Positions 1 through 11,211 of a DNA stretch of 64,000 nt are shown here, piece by piece. Source of the stretch: Marchantia polymorpha subsp. ruderalis. Its lineage: Eukaryota; Streptophyta; Marchantiopsida; Marchantiales; Marchantiaceae. The position numbers and the translations under genes are program-made. Where the stretch lies: assembly GCA_037833965.1 (NCBI GenBank), contig AP031352.1:11388501-11452500 (forward strand). Reading direction: 5' to 3'. Position 1 is the first letter of the stretch, and every line of letters begins with the position of its first letter. The notes beneath the pieces are model-generated. The model worked only from the letters and a program-made list of their open reading frames with translations, made no database searches and was not told the origin of the DNA.

Positions 1-3000
1 GAATTGCGTCTTCATCTGCTGCGCTTACGGACGCAACCAGCCGATCCGGGTCGATTCGCAAGGGCGAGTCTCGTGCGGCCACATCGAGAGCGGCGAGCCC
101 CGGTTCAAGGATCTCTGCGCCGACGTGAGAATCGTGGATCCCGTGACCTGCGATGAAGTCAGCGAGGGCATTGAAGGCGAAATCTGGCTCAGCAGTCCGA
201 GCAATGGCAAAGGATACTGGGGCTTGGAGGAGCTGAGCAGAGAAATGTTCTACGCTCATGTTCGCAATGCCGCACCCGAAGATTGCACCAAATCGTTCGT
301 TCGATCCGGCGACCTTGGCCGAAAGATCGATGGGAACCTCTTTGTCACCGGTCGAATCAAAGACCTGATCATCGTCGGAGGCCGAAACCATTATCCGTCT
401 GACATCGAAAAGACTGTCGAGAGCTGCTCCAACATGCTCAAACCAGGTACCTTGAATCCTCTCCGAGCCCGAGGAATCTGAAATTGTGTCTGTATGTTAA
501 TCTGGATTCTTACCTTGATGAAATGCCGATTCGATTGTTTGGAAATATATCCTGTGTGGAATTTTATCCTGTGCGCTTACGAACTGAGCTCGATGAGCTG
601 ATATTGCTGAGCCCGCCTGCTGTGAAATGTCAGGGTGTTCGGCAGCGTTCAGTGTCTCGGCCAAGGTCCTGCGATCGAGAGGAGTGAGCCTGGCAGACGA
701 GGCAGATGGAATTGTGGTGGTTGCGGAAGTGAGGGACGAGAAGCAAGCGGATCTGACTGTCATTTCGAAGATAAAATCCGCCGTTGCTCAGGTACATGGA
801 CTGCAAGTATCATTCGTCAGTCTGCTCAGACCTCATACCATCCCGAAGACAACCAGCGGCAAGATCCGGAGACGTGAGTGTGCCAAACGATTCGCCGAAC
901 AAACTCTGGCGTCTGTGAGAATAGCAAACCTGTCCGTAGCTCAAGCTCGCCTTCGACGCAGTGCTCCCAAGGCTGCAGGTCTCGAGGCACAAGGGACGCA
1001 TCAGAGGCGACCTACGAAGGGCAAGAAGGAGATTTCTGATTTCCTCGTCTCGCTGGTAGCTGAGGTCTCAGGCATGCCAGAATCGAAAATCAGCTCGACG
1101 GAGAGCTTTGAGAGTTACAGTATTGACTCACATGGGGCGGTATCGGCGGCTTCCAAGCTCTCAGAATTCATCGGCACGCACATTTCGGCCATTCAAATCT
1201 ACACCACAGGTTGCATCTCTGAATTGGCGGACCTTTCTGTCGAAGTGATGAGGAAATCAAAGGCAGCATCTGCTGGCATTCCTCCCTTGCGTGAGGACGA
1301 AAGCGCAGTGCAACAAAAATTTGATCTCTCAAGGCCTGAGAGCGTCAATGAAGCACTCTCGGAAGCAGAGCTCGCAGAAGCTTTGGAGCCTACAAACAAA
1401 CGAAAGCTCTTCATTACCTCTCTCCAGGTACACTCGACACTCTAGATTCGAAATTCACTCCACAATTCATAGATCCGAGGTCCAATTTGACGTCAGCGAA
1501 AGTAGCTTGGTGGAGAAACTAATTTTTTTAGAAAACGGCATCTGACACTCCCTCCTATAACTGCAATTCTGACTTTTAATGCATTGCGATCCAGATCCTG
1601 GGAGTTCTGTACATGGGATTGATGCTCTTCTCACCAGCACTTTACATCTACAAGAAGCTGATATGGGCGATGAGCGCCGAGGAGTACAACACCTTCGGTC
1701 ACGTATTGCAGTCCACCGCTCTGGTGCCCCTGGGGTGGATGATATACACGGCCTCAGTCGGATTGATGCTTTCGATGCTCGGAGCGCGCATGCTGCTTCC
1801 GATGAACCACCAGTTAGTAACGATGACGATACCACTCTGGTCCGTGGAGTACGTGCGATGGTGGACTCTGTACAGGCTGCAAGATTTCGCTTCCAGCTCC
1901 ATGGCTGCGCAGTTAAGGGGAACAGGCATGCTCGGCTTATGGTATCGCTTGCTCGGAGCCGACATTGAAGACGGCGTTTTCCTCGACACTATTGACATCA
2001 CTGATCCGTGGCTCGTCTCCATCGGCAGAGACTCTTGTATAGGAGAAGGGGCGACCATCCAGTGCCATGAAGTCAATGCAGGAGTCGTTCGGTTCCAGAG
2101 TGTGAGTGTTGGTCGAGCTTGCGCTGTGGGTCCATATGCCGTTCTTCAGAGGGGCAGCACTTTGGAAGCTGGTTCGAGCGTCGGTGCATTGTGCAAAACT
2201 GAAGTCGGAGAGCATGTTCGGTCCACAGGAAACACTGAGGTACACATATTACAATTGAGAGCTCGATATAGAATCCTTGCTATGACAATATATGTGTCTT
2301 TCCAAGAGTTTCTAGCGTCAATTTCGTCTTCTGGCCAGATACTTTGGAAAGTCGAGTGTATGTCCGCCATCCAATCGCTGACTCGAAGTAATTGATCAAT
2401 CTTCTTCATTGATGGCAATCCACCAGATTACTTGTAAGTCCTTCATTTGGCCACTGTGACAGTGGTGAGCATTGAGTTGCTTCCCAATCGAATTGCTTCC
2501 CCTGTTATTGAGTTTTGCCTTGAATCAAACTGTGCACAGATGAGCTCAAAGGGATCGAAGCATGCATCGAACTGGTCACTAGAGATCGCTGCAAAGCAAC
2601 TTCTCGGGCTCTACTCGGTGGGTCTGGTGTCGAGCCTGGCTGCATTGGCAGCATATATCGTTCTCACAGAAAGTGGATCTTACTTCGGAGTGCTCAGTGA
2701 TGGCACATGTAAGGCCATAGGCAGAGAAGCTTCGAACCATGGCTACCTCCTGCTTTCTCTGACTTTGACGTTCCCCAAATATCTCATGATATTTCCGCCA
2801 CTTCTGATATTTCCACAACATCCTGGCCTCCTACTCGAGCTCTTGAAAGATGTGGCTAATCAGGGCAAGGTCGTAGCAGCTCTGACTGCATTTGGGGCTG
2901 GATACCTCGCTTACGGAGTCACGCTAGCCGCACTCACTTGTGCTCTCAAATGGAGCGTCATCGGCAGCATGCAGGAAGGAACCAGCAGCCGTAATTCTTA

Positions 3001-6000
3001 CCGAAGGTGGTTCGTACATGCCTTACTGCGAGCCACACATGATAGGTTCATGAGCTTGCTGCAAGGAACCGAGGCCCTGTGCATCTACCTTCGCATGTTG
3101 GGTGCTGACATCGGCCAGCGTGTGTCCATTCGAAAGATTAATGCCGTCATAGACCCGGATCTCATCAAACTTGGAGATGACTGCCACTTGGGGGATTTTT
3201 GCAAGATTATAACCACGGAAACTGTCCAAGGTGATAATATTAGAAAATCGGAATTTTCACCCCTCCGAGTTCGAAGAAGCAATTAGAGTTTCTCAGAACT
3301 CCATTTCTTTGTGCTCGAATCCTTTTCCCGGTTGCTCTTTGAGTTATGCATCGTACTTAAAACTGTAGTTTTCTGTGGTGTAGGTGGGGTGATGTCATCG
3401 GCCTCTGTAAGCATCGGACGTCGTTGTGTTGTTGGAGCTCAGAGCGTTGTTATGCCTGGATCCACGCTTGAAGATAGGTCCGTTCTCGGGGCTATGTCTG
3501 TCGCACCCAGAGGGGCAACACTCGAGACGGACGGTGTATATGTGGGAGCCCCGATTCCCGTTCGAGTGAAAGGCACACAGCCCAGTCACAAGACTGACAG
3601 AGCTAAACCAGCCAAGGTGACTGCACTAAAAATGTCACATAGTCGCTGATGCTGATCAAATGTATCTCGAAGTTAGAAAAATTAGACTGCACTTAGTAAA
3701 AATCAATCGATAGAAATGAGTAGTGGGAAATAGTAGTGATTGGATATACTGTGAAACGTATACTTGGCAAGCAGTTATGATTCTCATACTGTACGACTAA
3801 AGATTTGTGTCTATGCAATACATGCTTGCCTTATATATGCATCACAATCTGATTCTGCGAGTGAAAATTGAACATTTGATACTGCAGATCGAACCTCAGA
3901 TCGGAACCCCCGAAAGCTTCGTGGCTTTCAATGAATGCCCGCTTGCATTCAACATGGATCCACGCTTCCGGCAGATTGTTGGAACCTGTGCAGGAGAGTT
4001 TGCCAGGAAAACTGCCAAGGGACACCACCGCTACATCCACTCCCTCGGAGCCTCTGGCAAAGGAACTCTGCGCGTGCTTAAAAATGTTCCAAATCTTCCT
4101 CCTCATGATATATTCACACCAGGATCTACGTATCCTGTTTTGATCAGATACAGCACCGGGAACTCCAAAGATGACGACAGGTATGGCATTTCGTACCTTG
4201 CTCCTGCAAATTCCTTTGAGTGTTATGATGAAAATTGGAGCACGAGGTGTCAGAAGTAGTTCCTCGAAGCAATCAGAAGACTTTCCAGATTCAAAGCTGA
4301 GATTTTGGCCATGGACAACAGGCGCGCCGAAGTGAGAGGAGCGACCATGCGTCTTCTCCACAAGGACTCGCCGGACGACCTTGAGAATCCTCTGCTCGAC
4401 CTTTTAATGAAGACGGGAACAATTTTCCACGCACAGAACATGGTCGACTTCATGGGCTATTACATCATGACTGAAGAGGAGCGAGTGCAGAAAATCAAAG
4501 AGTTTCCTCCTCTCGGTGAATCTCAGTGGTTGAACATCCGGAGACCGAATTCATGGGCCGACCTCCATTACTATGGCTGTACTTCTCGCTACTTTGTCAC
4601 GAAGCCGCAAGAAGGAGACCCAGAGGTATTTTATGTCCGATTTAAGATCCGCCCTGCCGATCCTCGAATTGGAGATGACATAGTAAATGTGCAGCGACAG
4701 GAAGACTTTCCACCTTTCGATGGGATGCTGCCAGTACTCCCTGATGACACCAGACCGAAGACCTGCTTGAGGGATGAGCTGAAAGCTAGGCTCGAATCCG
4801 CGGAGGGCGTGAAGTGCATCCTGCAAATGCAGCTACATCCGATTCCAACTTCCGTCGAAGAGCAAGAGAAAGTTCAAGACCCCACAACACTCTGGGATGA
4901 GACAGTCTGCCCATACATCGATGTTGCCGAGATATTCCTGGCTGAGAATTTAGATGATACGCTCTTGGACCACTCGAATTTCAATCCGAGATTCGCACCG
5001 CCCAGTCTTGCGATGATCACTGCTACCAGCGCTACGCAAAGTGCTTCCATCGACACAGCCAGAGCTCTCCTCCATGATCTCCTCACCTACATCAGAGCCG
5101 GCATCCCTCTTCCACCGCTTTGGTATGACCTTCTGAAGAAATCTCACTCCGATGTGCTAACCAGCAAACCGGACGACTCCCTTGTCGTAGCGAATGGCTG
5201 TCCCTTCTCAGGCGGTGTGGTAGCTTCGCAGGGCCACGACCATGAAGAGATGCGCAAAGGGGAAGCCGATGTCCAAATGAATGGTGGTCACCTTGAACAT
5301 GAAGTGGAGAAGAGTAAGTCAGTCGCCGGTGCAAGGAAAGATAGTATGCACTTGTCTGTGGGGCTAAAACTCATGCTTCTCGTGCAACCCATTGTTCAAT
5401 TGGGGCTTCCCATGCTCGTCTCGCTGCTGGCGGCCTGTCCAATTGTACTGACCCTCTTGTGGGTGGGCGCTGTGGCTGGAAACGACTGGATGCTTGGCTT
5501 ACTGCCAGTCGCGTTCCTTTGCTGGGGACTGATGTTTGCTGCTCTCGCCATAGTGTGCAAGTGGGTTGGTGTCTGGCGAGTCAGAGACGGAAGCACGAGC
5601 GATTTGTGGAGCCGCCGGACCTTTCTGCTGACGGTCTGGGAGTGCATCAACCAAACACTCGGAACGAGTTTTCTGGAGCTCGGCAAGGGCTCCGTGCTAA
5701 TCACACTGTACCTTCGATTCCTCGGTGCGTCGGTCAAGACGACAGGCATCTACATCGACACTCTGTATGCTCTGAACCCCGATCAGCTCAAGGTTGGATA
5801 CCGCAGTGCCATTGGGCGCAGTGCGCTTCTCTTTGGCCATCTTTACGAAGGAGAAAAAGTCGGATTCAAGTCGTGCGTCATGGAGGATGACACTTTCATA
5901 GGATCTAGAGCTCTGGTGCTTCCTGGATTCAGAATGGAAGATGGTGCCGAGCTTCAAGCGCTTGGATTGGGTATGAAGGATGAAGTCATTAAAGCTGCCT

Positions 6001-6008
6001 ACACGTAG
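1..6008 (+). CDS. Giant fusion: fatty-acyl-AMP ligase (C-terminal part), carrier domain, three membrane/beta-helix modules and catalase-like domain; 5' partial
   Basis: Seven exons in constant phase: 2-446, 634-1427, 1595-2239, 2540-3230, 3384-3616, 3888-4180, 4289-6008 (1606 residues, stop TAG). The gene enters from the left edge. Residues 1-240 are the end of an adenylate-forming enzyme of the fatty-acyl-AMP ligase type, with RSGDLG, GRIKDLIIVGGRNHYP and the A10 lysine in TTSGKIRR. A carrier domain follows with the phosphopantetheine serine in YSIDSHGAV (about residue 313). Then come hydrophobic segments alternating with left-handed beta-helix (hexapeptide) domains, near residues 415-625, 630-935 and 1380-1606. 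This resembles the C-terminal half of bacterial epsilon-poly-lysine synthetase (NRPS terminal domain TIGR02353). Between modules 2 and 3 lies a catalase-fold heme-type domain (PVLIRYSTGNS, RGATMRLL, HYYGCTSRYF). I infer a membrane enzyme that activates an acyl group, carries it as a thioester and modifies or transfers it. The product is unknown. Confidence 0.85.
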
Positions 6009-7538
6009 ATCAGAGAATTAGTTGCAGCATCAGTAGCTCCACCTCGGTATTCCACTAGGCACCCGCGCAGTTTTCTTAGATCCGCCATTATGTATCTGGT
6101 GCCTGGTGCCTGGTGACAACGAACTCGAAGATACCGCGGTTTTATTCTCTCTAGATACTTGAAGACGAACAAAAATCGTCGGCGGTAGAATTTGTAAATC
6201 TCATAGATGCCATAGGTACTGCAATTCATGTATCAATGTCTCACGATACATAAATTATTCATTATCAGGATGGGACTTAAATGGACTCGTGACTGTCTTT
6301 TTGAAAAATCAGTAGGATTGATCTTTCGACTTTTATATCGACACTTCTTCGGGAACATACATACAACTCATCATTAAATTCAGGAAAGCTCAACGCTCTA
6401 CATTGTGCCGTGTTGGGCATGAGGGTTAAAGCCGGTCTCACAATGTACAGGAGTGATGATTCACTTCGTCGCATTTCCAGTTTGGGCTCTTAAATTGTTC
6501 ACAATAGTGACAGGTCAGCTGATGATGAACCCCCATCTCGAGCCTGACTTGCATGTCAGGCTCGAGATGGAGGTTTGTACTAAAAGATCTTAAAGCGCAC
6601 TTAGCTTGGTGATCCCAGTCGTCCAGTGCCGAGATTTTCCATAAATTCTTAGTTCCTTCACTTTCTCTGTCTTGCGATCCCCTCATTTTTACTTCAACAA
6701 GTGGATCTGGAGCTACTGCTATCTTCAATATATTCAACTCCCTGCACTGCCCTGGAAACCAGTTCTCCAGTATACCAATCTTCCGAGGCACCTAGACTCT
6801 TTCCATCAGTCCGATGGAAAGAGTTCGCAGGTTTTTCGAGATCAAGATTTATAGTTTCAGGAAAAGGGGGAAGCCTAAATCCTACTTCCGCCATTCACTA
6901 ATGTTAAGCATTTCGATCCTCCCACCATCGGAGATTTCCTTAATCAATGGTATTCAGTTGCTTTCTGTAGTGAATGCCACACAGGACATTGTGCATACGA
7001 CATCCCAGGTGAGAATAAGGATGAGACTGAGCGGGACAGTTCTATGATAAACTCTGGACGGCAGTAATGTTGAGATTTGGCACGCTGAAACCTCGTCACC
7101 GAAACTGAAGAGCTTTAGCGTTTGATTCTGTCTGTCTCTGACGCTGGTTACAGTTGTAAGATTATCCAATTTACATGTCCAACGCAGCCTCTTTTCATCT
7201 CCGTAGATCACCGTGAGTTGCTCCAGGCACACACGAGACTCCCAAGCATTCCAAGCGTGCTGGCTGTAAATGCGAACCACCTCTGTCAAGGACACGACAG
7301 GTTCGAGAGTTCTGCAACTATTGCAATCTTCCGTCACTCAGATTCGACAGACTCATCGTCTACAGGTGAGGAAGTTTGAGATCTGTGTACTCTAAGGCGA
7401 ATGTCACTGTGGAAACCCACGACGCGCTTATCCTCTAACGATATACTTGAAGGTGGTGCATGTCGTGCACACAAGAGCACGAACGAGCCCCGCTACCGCT
7501 GACAACAGCGAAATACCATCAGAAGCCCACCTCAACAC
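6009..7538. other. Intergenic region, no gene recognised
   Basis: This holds the 3' flank of the acyl-ligase fusion and about 1.5 kb without a recognisable gene. Short open frames on both strands show no family motif. It contains two small inverted repeats. One is at 6533-6570. The other, near 6790-6820, has 12-base arms (ACTCTTTCCATC and its complement) around a 5-base loop. Confidence 0.5.
6533..6570. repeat. Perfect inverted repeat, 16-bp arms
   Basis: The arm CCATCTCGAGCCTGAC at 6533-6548 is followed by a 6-base loop and its exact reverse complement at 6555-6570. It lies 0.5 kb downstream of the acyl-ligase fusion. It could fold as a hairpin in a read-through transcript on either strand. 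No T-tract follows it. Confidence 0.8.
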
Positions 7539-7765
7539 TAGAGTTGGAGTCACAACCTTAAAGGCATGCCCCCGGGCGAGGGCACGCCTTTTTCTATACA
7601 AGGCAAGCTCGCAAGTATGAACAAATATATACGTATTTCTAGAGCATTTCAACAATTTTTCTTCTAAGAATGTTTTATTTCCACATAAATATATTTTCTG
7701 ATACGTAAAATGCCCTTATTTTGATACTGGCATGCCTGGAAGAATTTTGTTGTGTATCTTTGCAT
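7539..7765. mobile_element. Degenerate relative of the hAT-type MITE at 10940-11203
   Basis: This stretch shares the same order of blocks as the intact element at 10940-11203: a TAGAGTTGGAG-like start, the GGCATGCCC...GGGCGAGGGCA block, TTCAACAATTTTTCTTCTAA, ATGTTTTATT and a GGCATGCCT block near the right end. The left terminus is recognisable but mutated. The right terminus is lost and replaced by the hairpin at 7737-7796. No target duplication is visible, so the right boundary is approximate. Confidence 0.55.
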
Positions 7766-7796
7766 CACAGCAAGGATACACAACAAAATTCTTCCA
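7737..7796. repeat. Long inverted repeat (25-bp arms, one mismatch)
   Basis: The left arm 7737-7761 (TGGAAGAATTTTGTTGTGTA and five more bases) and the right arm 7772-7796 are reverse complements with one mismatch around a 10-base loop. It coincides with the right end of the decayed MITE, as if the terminal part had been duplicated head to head. Confidence 0.8.
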
Positions 7797-8834
7797 ATTG
7801 AAACCATATTTGGTTAGTAAGTTTCAAATTATATTTTATAGAAATTTGTCTATATTGAATTTTTAGGGAAAAAATCAAATTTTTAGGAAAATTTTTTTCC
7901 TAAATCTCATTTTATTAAAATATTTTAAATCAGGCACTTAAATAAATATTCCAGCAATTATATCACTTATGGATGTCTTGCATATTTTACAAAAATATCT
8001 AACATTTAAGAGAAGTATATCTCTGCATAGATGGAAGATTCATCATTGAACAAAAATATGATATTATAAAAATCCCGAAAAAGTAAGTTGAATAAAAATT
8101 TTATTATCTCGTTTTTTATTTTAATAAATTGGTTGTGCAAAGAGGTTAAGAATAAAAATCAGATTGCAGGGATAAATATATTATCATATTTTTTTATTAA
8201 TAGATATATATTGATGCTTTTAGTTCTAAATTTTTTAAGAAAAAACTCTCATTCTTCTCTCTTTTCATAAATATCAGTATGTAAATTTGAGAAAAAGAAG
8301 AATCATTTTTTACTTCAAACAACTTACAATTATGCATACTTGTTGTGTAGAAAATAAAATTAATTTTTTTCCAATTATGAGCTTAAAGTGATTGATTACA
8401 ATATTAAATCAAATCTGATATTTCAATTTCTGAATAATTTGAAAGATATTACTGATTATTATTTAGTTCATATGTAATGAAAAATATTCCCAAAAAAACA
8501 TAAAATTTCTATGGATTAGTTACTTGCATTTAGTTATGCAAAGTATAAATCACAATATAGGCATTCAGATTTTGTCAATACAATCAAAATATAATTCTTT
8601 TGGCTGATACTTGTGTTTAGAGATTTGGGAAGAAGACTTACGTAAAATAATAAGTTAATTTACATTTTTATTATCACATATGTATTGAGGGTTTGAAATT
8701 GGGCATATATAAAAAAAAATTGTAGATATGCATATTGGTGCATCTTTCCAAATTTTAAAAAATGGGTGGATGATATTCATCTCAATGAAAATTTTTTCAT
8801 TTAATACTTATTTTTCGTGTTCAAAACTTAGTAT
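7797..8834. other. AT-rich non-coding stretch
   Basis: This is strongly AT-rich, with poly-A and poly-T runs and no credible coding region. It is probably decayed repeat DNA; no element boundaries could be drawn. Confidence 0.5.
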
Positions 8835-8913
8835 AAATTAAGGGAGCGGCTAGTTATTTCTGAGTTTAGGCTAATTATCATTCACTTTACTATACTTTAC
8901 AAAAGAGAGGTTT

Positions 8914-9195
8914 GTGATTAGTCAAAGGTCAGACAAAGTTATGAGACGGAGATATAGTTTTCGCAGGAACAAGGAAAGGAGTAGAATCAAAAAAAGTGCA
9001 GTTTTATGGAATCGGCTAGACAGTTCTCACGCTATTGTAAACAGAGTACTGGAGTATATGCACGAACATTGTGTCCCTCTAGTTGTACGAAGAGACCTGA
9101 AAGTATCCAACATTCTACTCGACGAAAATTTAACACCAAGGTAATGTCATCGTATACGGATTTCGCCATCTCGTTGCTCATCAACCACATTGTGT
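8914..9195 (+). pseudogene. Receptor-like kinase fragment captured in a TIR element
   Basis: One frame of about 76 codons ends with LEYMHEHCVPLVVRRDLKVS followed by NILLDENLTPR. This matches kinase subdomain VIb of plant receptor-like kinases (consensus LEYLHE...HRDLK.SNILLD). The stop is followed in a shifted frame by KVMSSYTDFAIS, resembling the next block (KVSDFGIS). The histidine of the HRD motif is an arginine, and no ATP-binding lobe or remaining C-lobe is present. It is a non-functional gene fragment lying wholly inside the transposable element at 8841-9733. Confidence 0.65.
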
Positions 9196-9210
9196 AACCC
9201 AGGCCAGCCT

Positions 9211-9332
9211 TACAATTGACTCAGAAGTTTGGATAAGCAATAGCTGAAAAAATTGTCATGAGAGGGAAATTTACAATTGATTCAGACGTTTGGATAGGCA
9301 ATAGCTAAAAAAATTATCTCGAGAGGGAAATT
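9211..9332. repeat. 61-bp tandem duplication
   Basis: Two diverged copies start at 9211 and 9272 (TACAATTGACTCAGAAGTTT and TACAATTGATTCAGACGTTT) and both end with GAGAGGGAAATTT. It is internal to the TIR element at 8841-9733. Confidence 0.8.
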
Positions 9333-9739
9333 TGCAAACAGCAATCATCGCAAACCATAGACATGATCAGAAGCAAGAAAGCCTTGTAGCGAAAACCGGA
9401 GTATCTTCAGCTTACAAGAAGAAAAACAGAAGAGGATGTACTCCAGTGCGTCCGCTAAACATGCGTTTCATGTAACCAATTACATGTTCAAGAGTCACTG
9501 AAATATTTGCTCGTAACAAACATTATTCAGTTTCATGAGAATGGGCTGGCCGGTTCTTTTGTCAAAACAATCCATGATGTTACCAACTTCTGATTCTCCC
9601 CCTTTCCATGTGCATGCAGAAATACCCGTCCCATCCTTGTCCTTGCATCTGACCAATCATAGATCTATCATCTGTACAGTATAAAAGGGTGAGGGACAAT
9701 TAGTCTGAACTAAGGAATAACTAGCCGCTCCCTAAATTA

Positions 9740-10931
9740 AAATAAATAAACAACAAATCACACATACGTATTCCAATCATATCATAATGAGGATAAATTA
9801 CATGAACATTTAAAAAAATGTTCTAAAGGATCATTTAGATCATGTTCAAGAATAATGACCTAAAATAAAGATATTCAAAACTGAAAACTTATATTATACC
9901 AAGCATAAATTTCATCAACTAAGTAATGAATATGCAATGATATATTACAACTTATATCATTGTTTGTAAGGTGTAGAGTATCAAATTTTAATACGAAGAC
10001 AACGGTGTAAAGGTATTTTCCGCCAAAGTATGACTAGGCAATATAAGGATAACACGTGCTAGCACTAAATTCACTACACTATCTAAAGAGTGAAGCAAAG
10101 TGTAAATAATCTCTTTTGCTTCAAATCTTAAATACGGAGAAAGAGATTTCAGGAGAATTTGAAGATGAAGTCGTCTTGGTATAGAAGGTTAGCATCATAC
10201 GTGATCCTGTTAATTCTCCAGTATCTTTCAACGATGATACTGAACTCTTTTCAACAAAGTTCTTGACAATGTTCTTTTCCGTTACATTTTATTGTTCTTA
10301 CAAAGCAAGAGGACATGATCGACTAAGTGTAAGTGATTGACGAAGCATGAATAGTTTCTTGTTTTCATGGAGAATTGAAATTAAATTTGTACATAACAAT
10401 TGCAGGACCTACATGATGTGTAACTCTAAAATTGAATAACTTATAACTAATGTGGAATTTCTATTACTCAAGTGAAAATTAACTAGAATAATTGATTCTA
10501 ATCTCTTTTTAATATCTCTCACACCATGACTTCAGAAAAGAAAAAAATAAACAGTTGTAATGCAATCCGAGTTGGTACCAGTAACTCAAGAATTTTTCAA
10601 TTATAAAATATAGTTTTGATATTGAAATCTTTACTAAATTAAGAGTATAATTTACAATTTTCTTTCGTAACTTTGAGACTAGAATGGTAAAAATGATTTC
10701 TGAACCAAAAAATGACACTGTCTATATATGACTATTACCATCGGTAACATGTATTTACCATTGGTGATACTAAATAACTAGTTCTCAAATAATGATGTCT
10801 TTATTTATAGGAAGATAAAATCTATCAGATTTAGTTGTAAGATTAATTTACAATAAATAATAATGTATATATTCATGTTACAACACCATAATCTCCTTGC
10901 ATGATGTTTACTGAGAGTACATCTTGAGTGT
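9740..10931. other. AT-rich non-coding stretch
   Basis: AT-rich sequence with short open frames only and no recognised gene or RNA. It separates two transposable elements. Confidence 0.45.
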
Positions 10932-10939
10932 CTCGTCAC

Positions 10940-11203
10940 TAGGGTTGGAGGCACAGCCTCAAGGGGCATGCCCTTGGGCGAGGGCACAGGGGCATGCCTC
11001 GTTCGAGTTCTTCCATACAGGCATGCCTGTATGTACAAAGAAATTAATTCGTAATTTCTGGAATTTTTCAACAGTTTTACTTCTAAAAATGTTTTATTCT
11101 CATATATGTACATGTTCAAATACGTCAAATGTACGTATTTCAATATGACCGTGAAATGGGGCATAGGCATGCCTCAAAATATTTTGCTGTGCCTCCAACC
11201 CTA
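10940..11203. mobile_element. hAT-type MITE, 264 bp, with 8-bp target duplication
   Basis: It begins TAGGGTTGGAGGCACAGC at 10940 and ends with the exact reverse complement at 11203 (18-bp perfect terminal inverted repeats). Both sides carry the identical 8-mer CTCGTCAC (10932-10939 and 11204-11211). An 8-bp duplication and a TAGGG terminus are typical of the hAT superfamily. There is no coding capacity, so it depended on a transposase supplied elsewhere. Intact termini and flanks suggest a fairly recent insertion. Confidence 0.9.
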
Positions 11204-11211
11204 CTCGTCAC

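Larger units (their letters stand above)
8841..9733. mobile_element. Non-autonomous TIR DNA element carrying a host kinase fragment
   Basis: The left end AGGGAGCGGCTAGTTATT (8841-8858) is repeated exactly in inverted orientation at 9716-9733, and similarity continues for about 20 more bases with mismatches (TAGGCTAATT against TCAGACTAATT). The element is 893 bp and is flanked on both sides by AAATTA (8835-8840 and 9734-9739), a likely 6-bp target-site duplication. No transposase is visible. The interior holds a receptor-kinase-like fragment and a 61-bp tandem duplication, so this looks like a Pack-type element. Superfamily is unassigned: a 6-bp duplication does not fit hAT (8), Mutator (9) or Harbinger (3). 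Confidence 0.75.

Noticed and set aside
3311-3649. Separate hexapeptide-transferase gene ending at 3649
   Set aside because: A donor at 3617 (AAG|GTGACT) and an acceptor at 3888 join in phase to the catalase-like exon, and the preceding exon joins in phase too, so it is an internal exon of the fusion gene.
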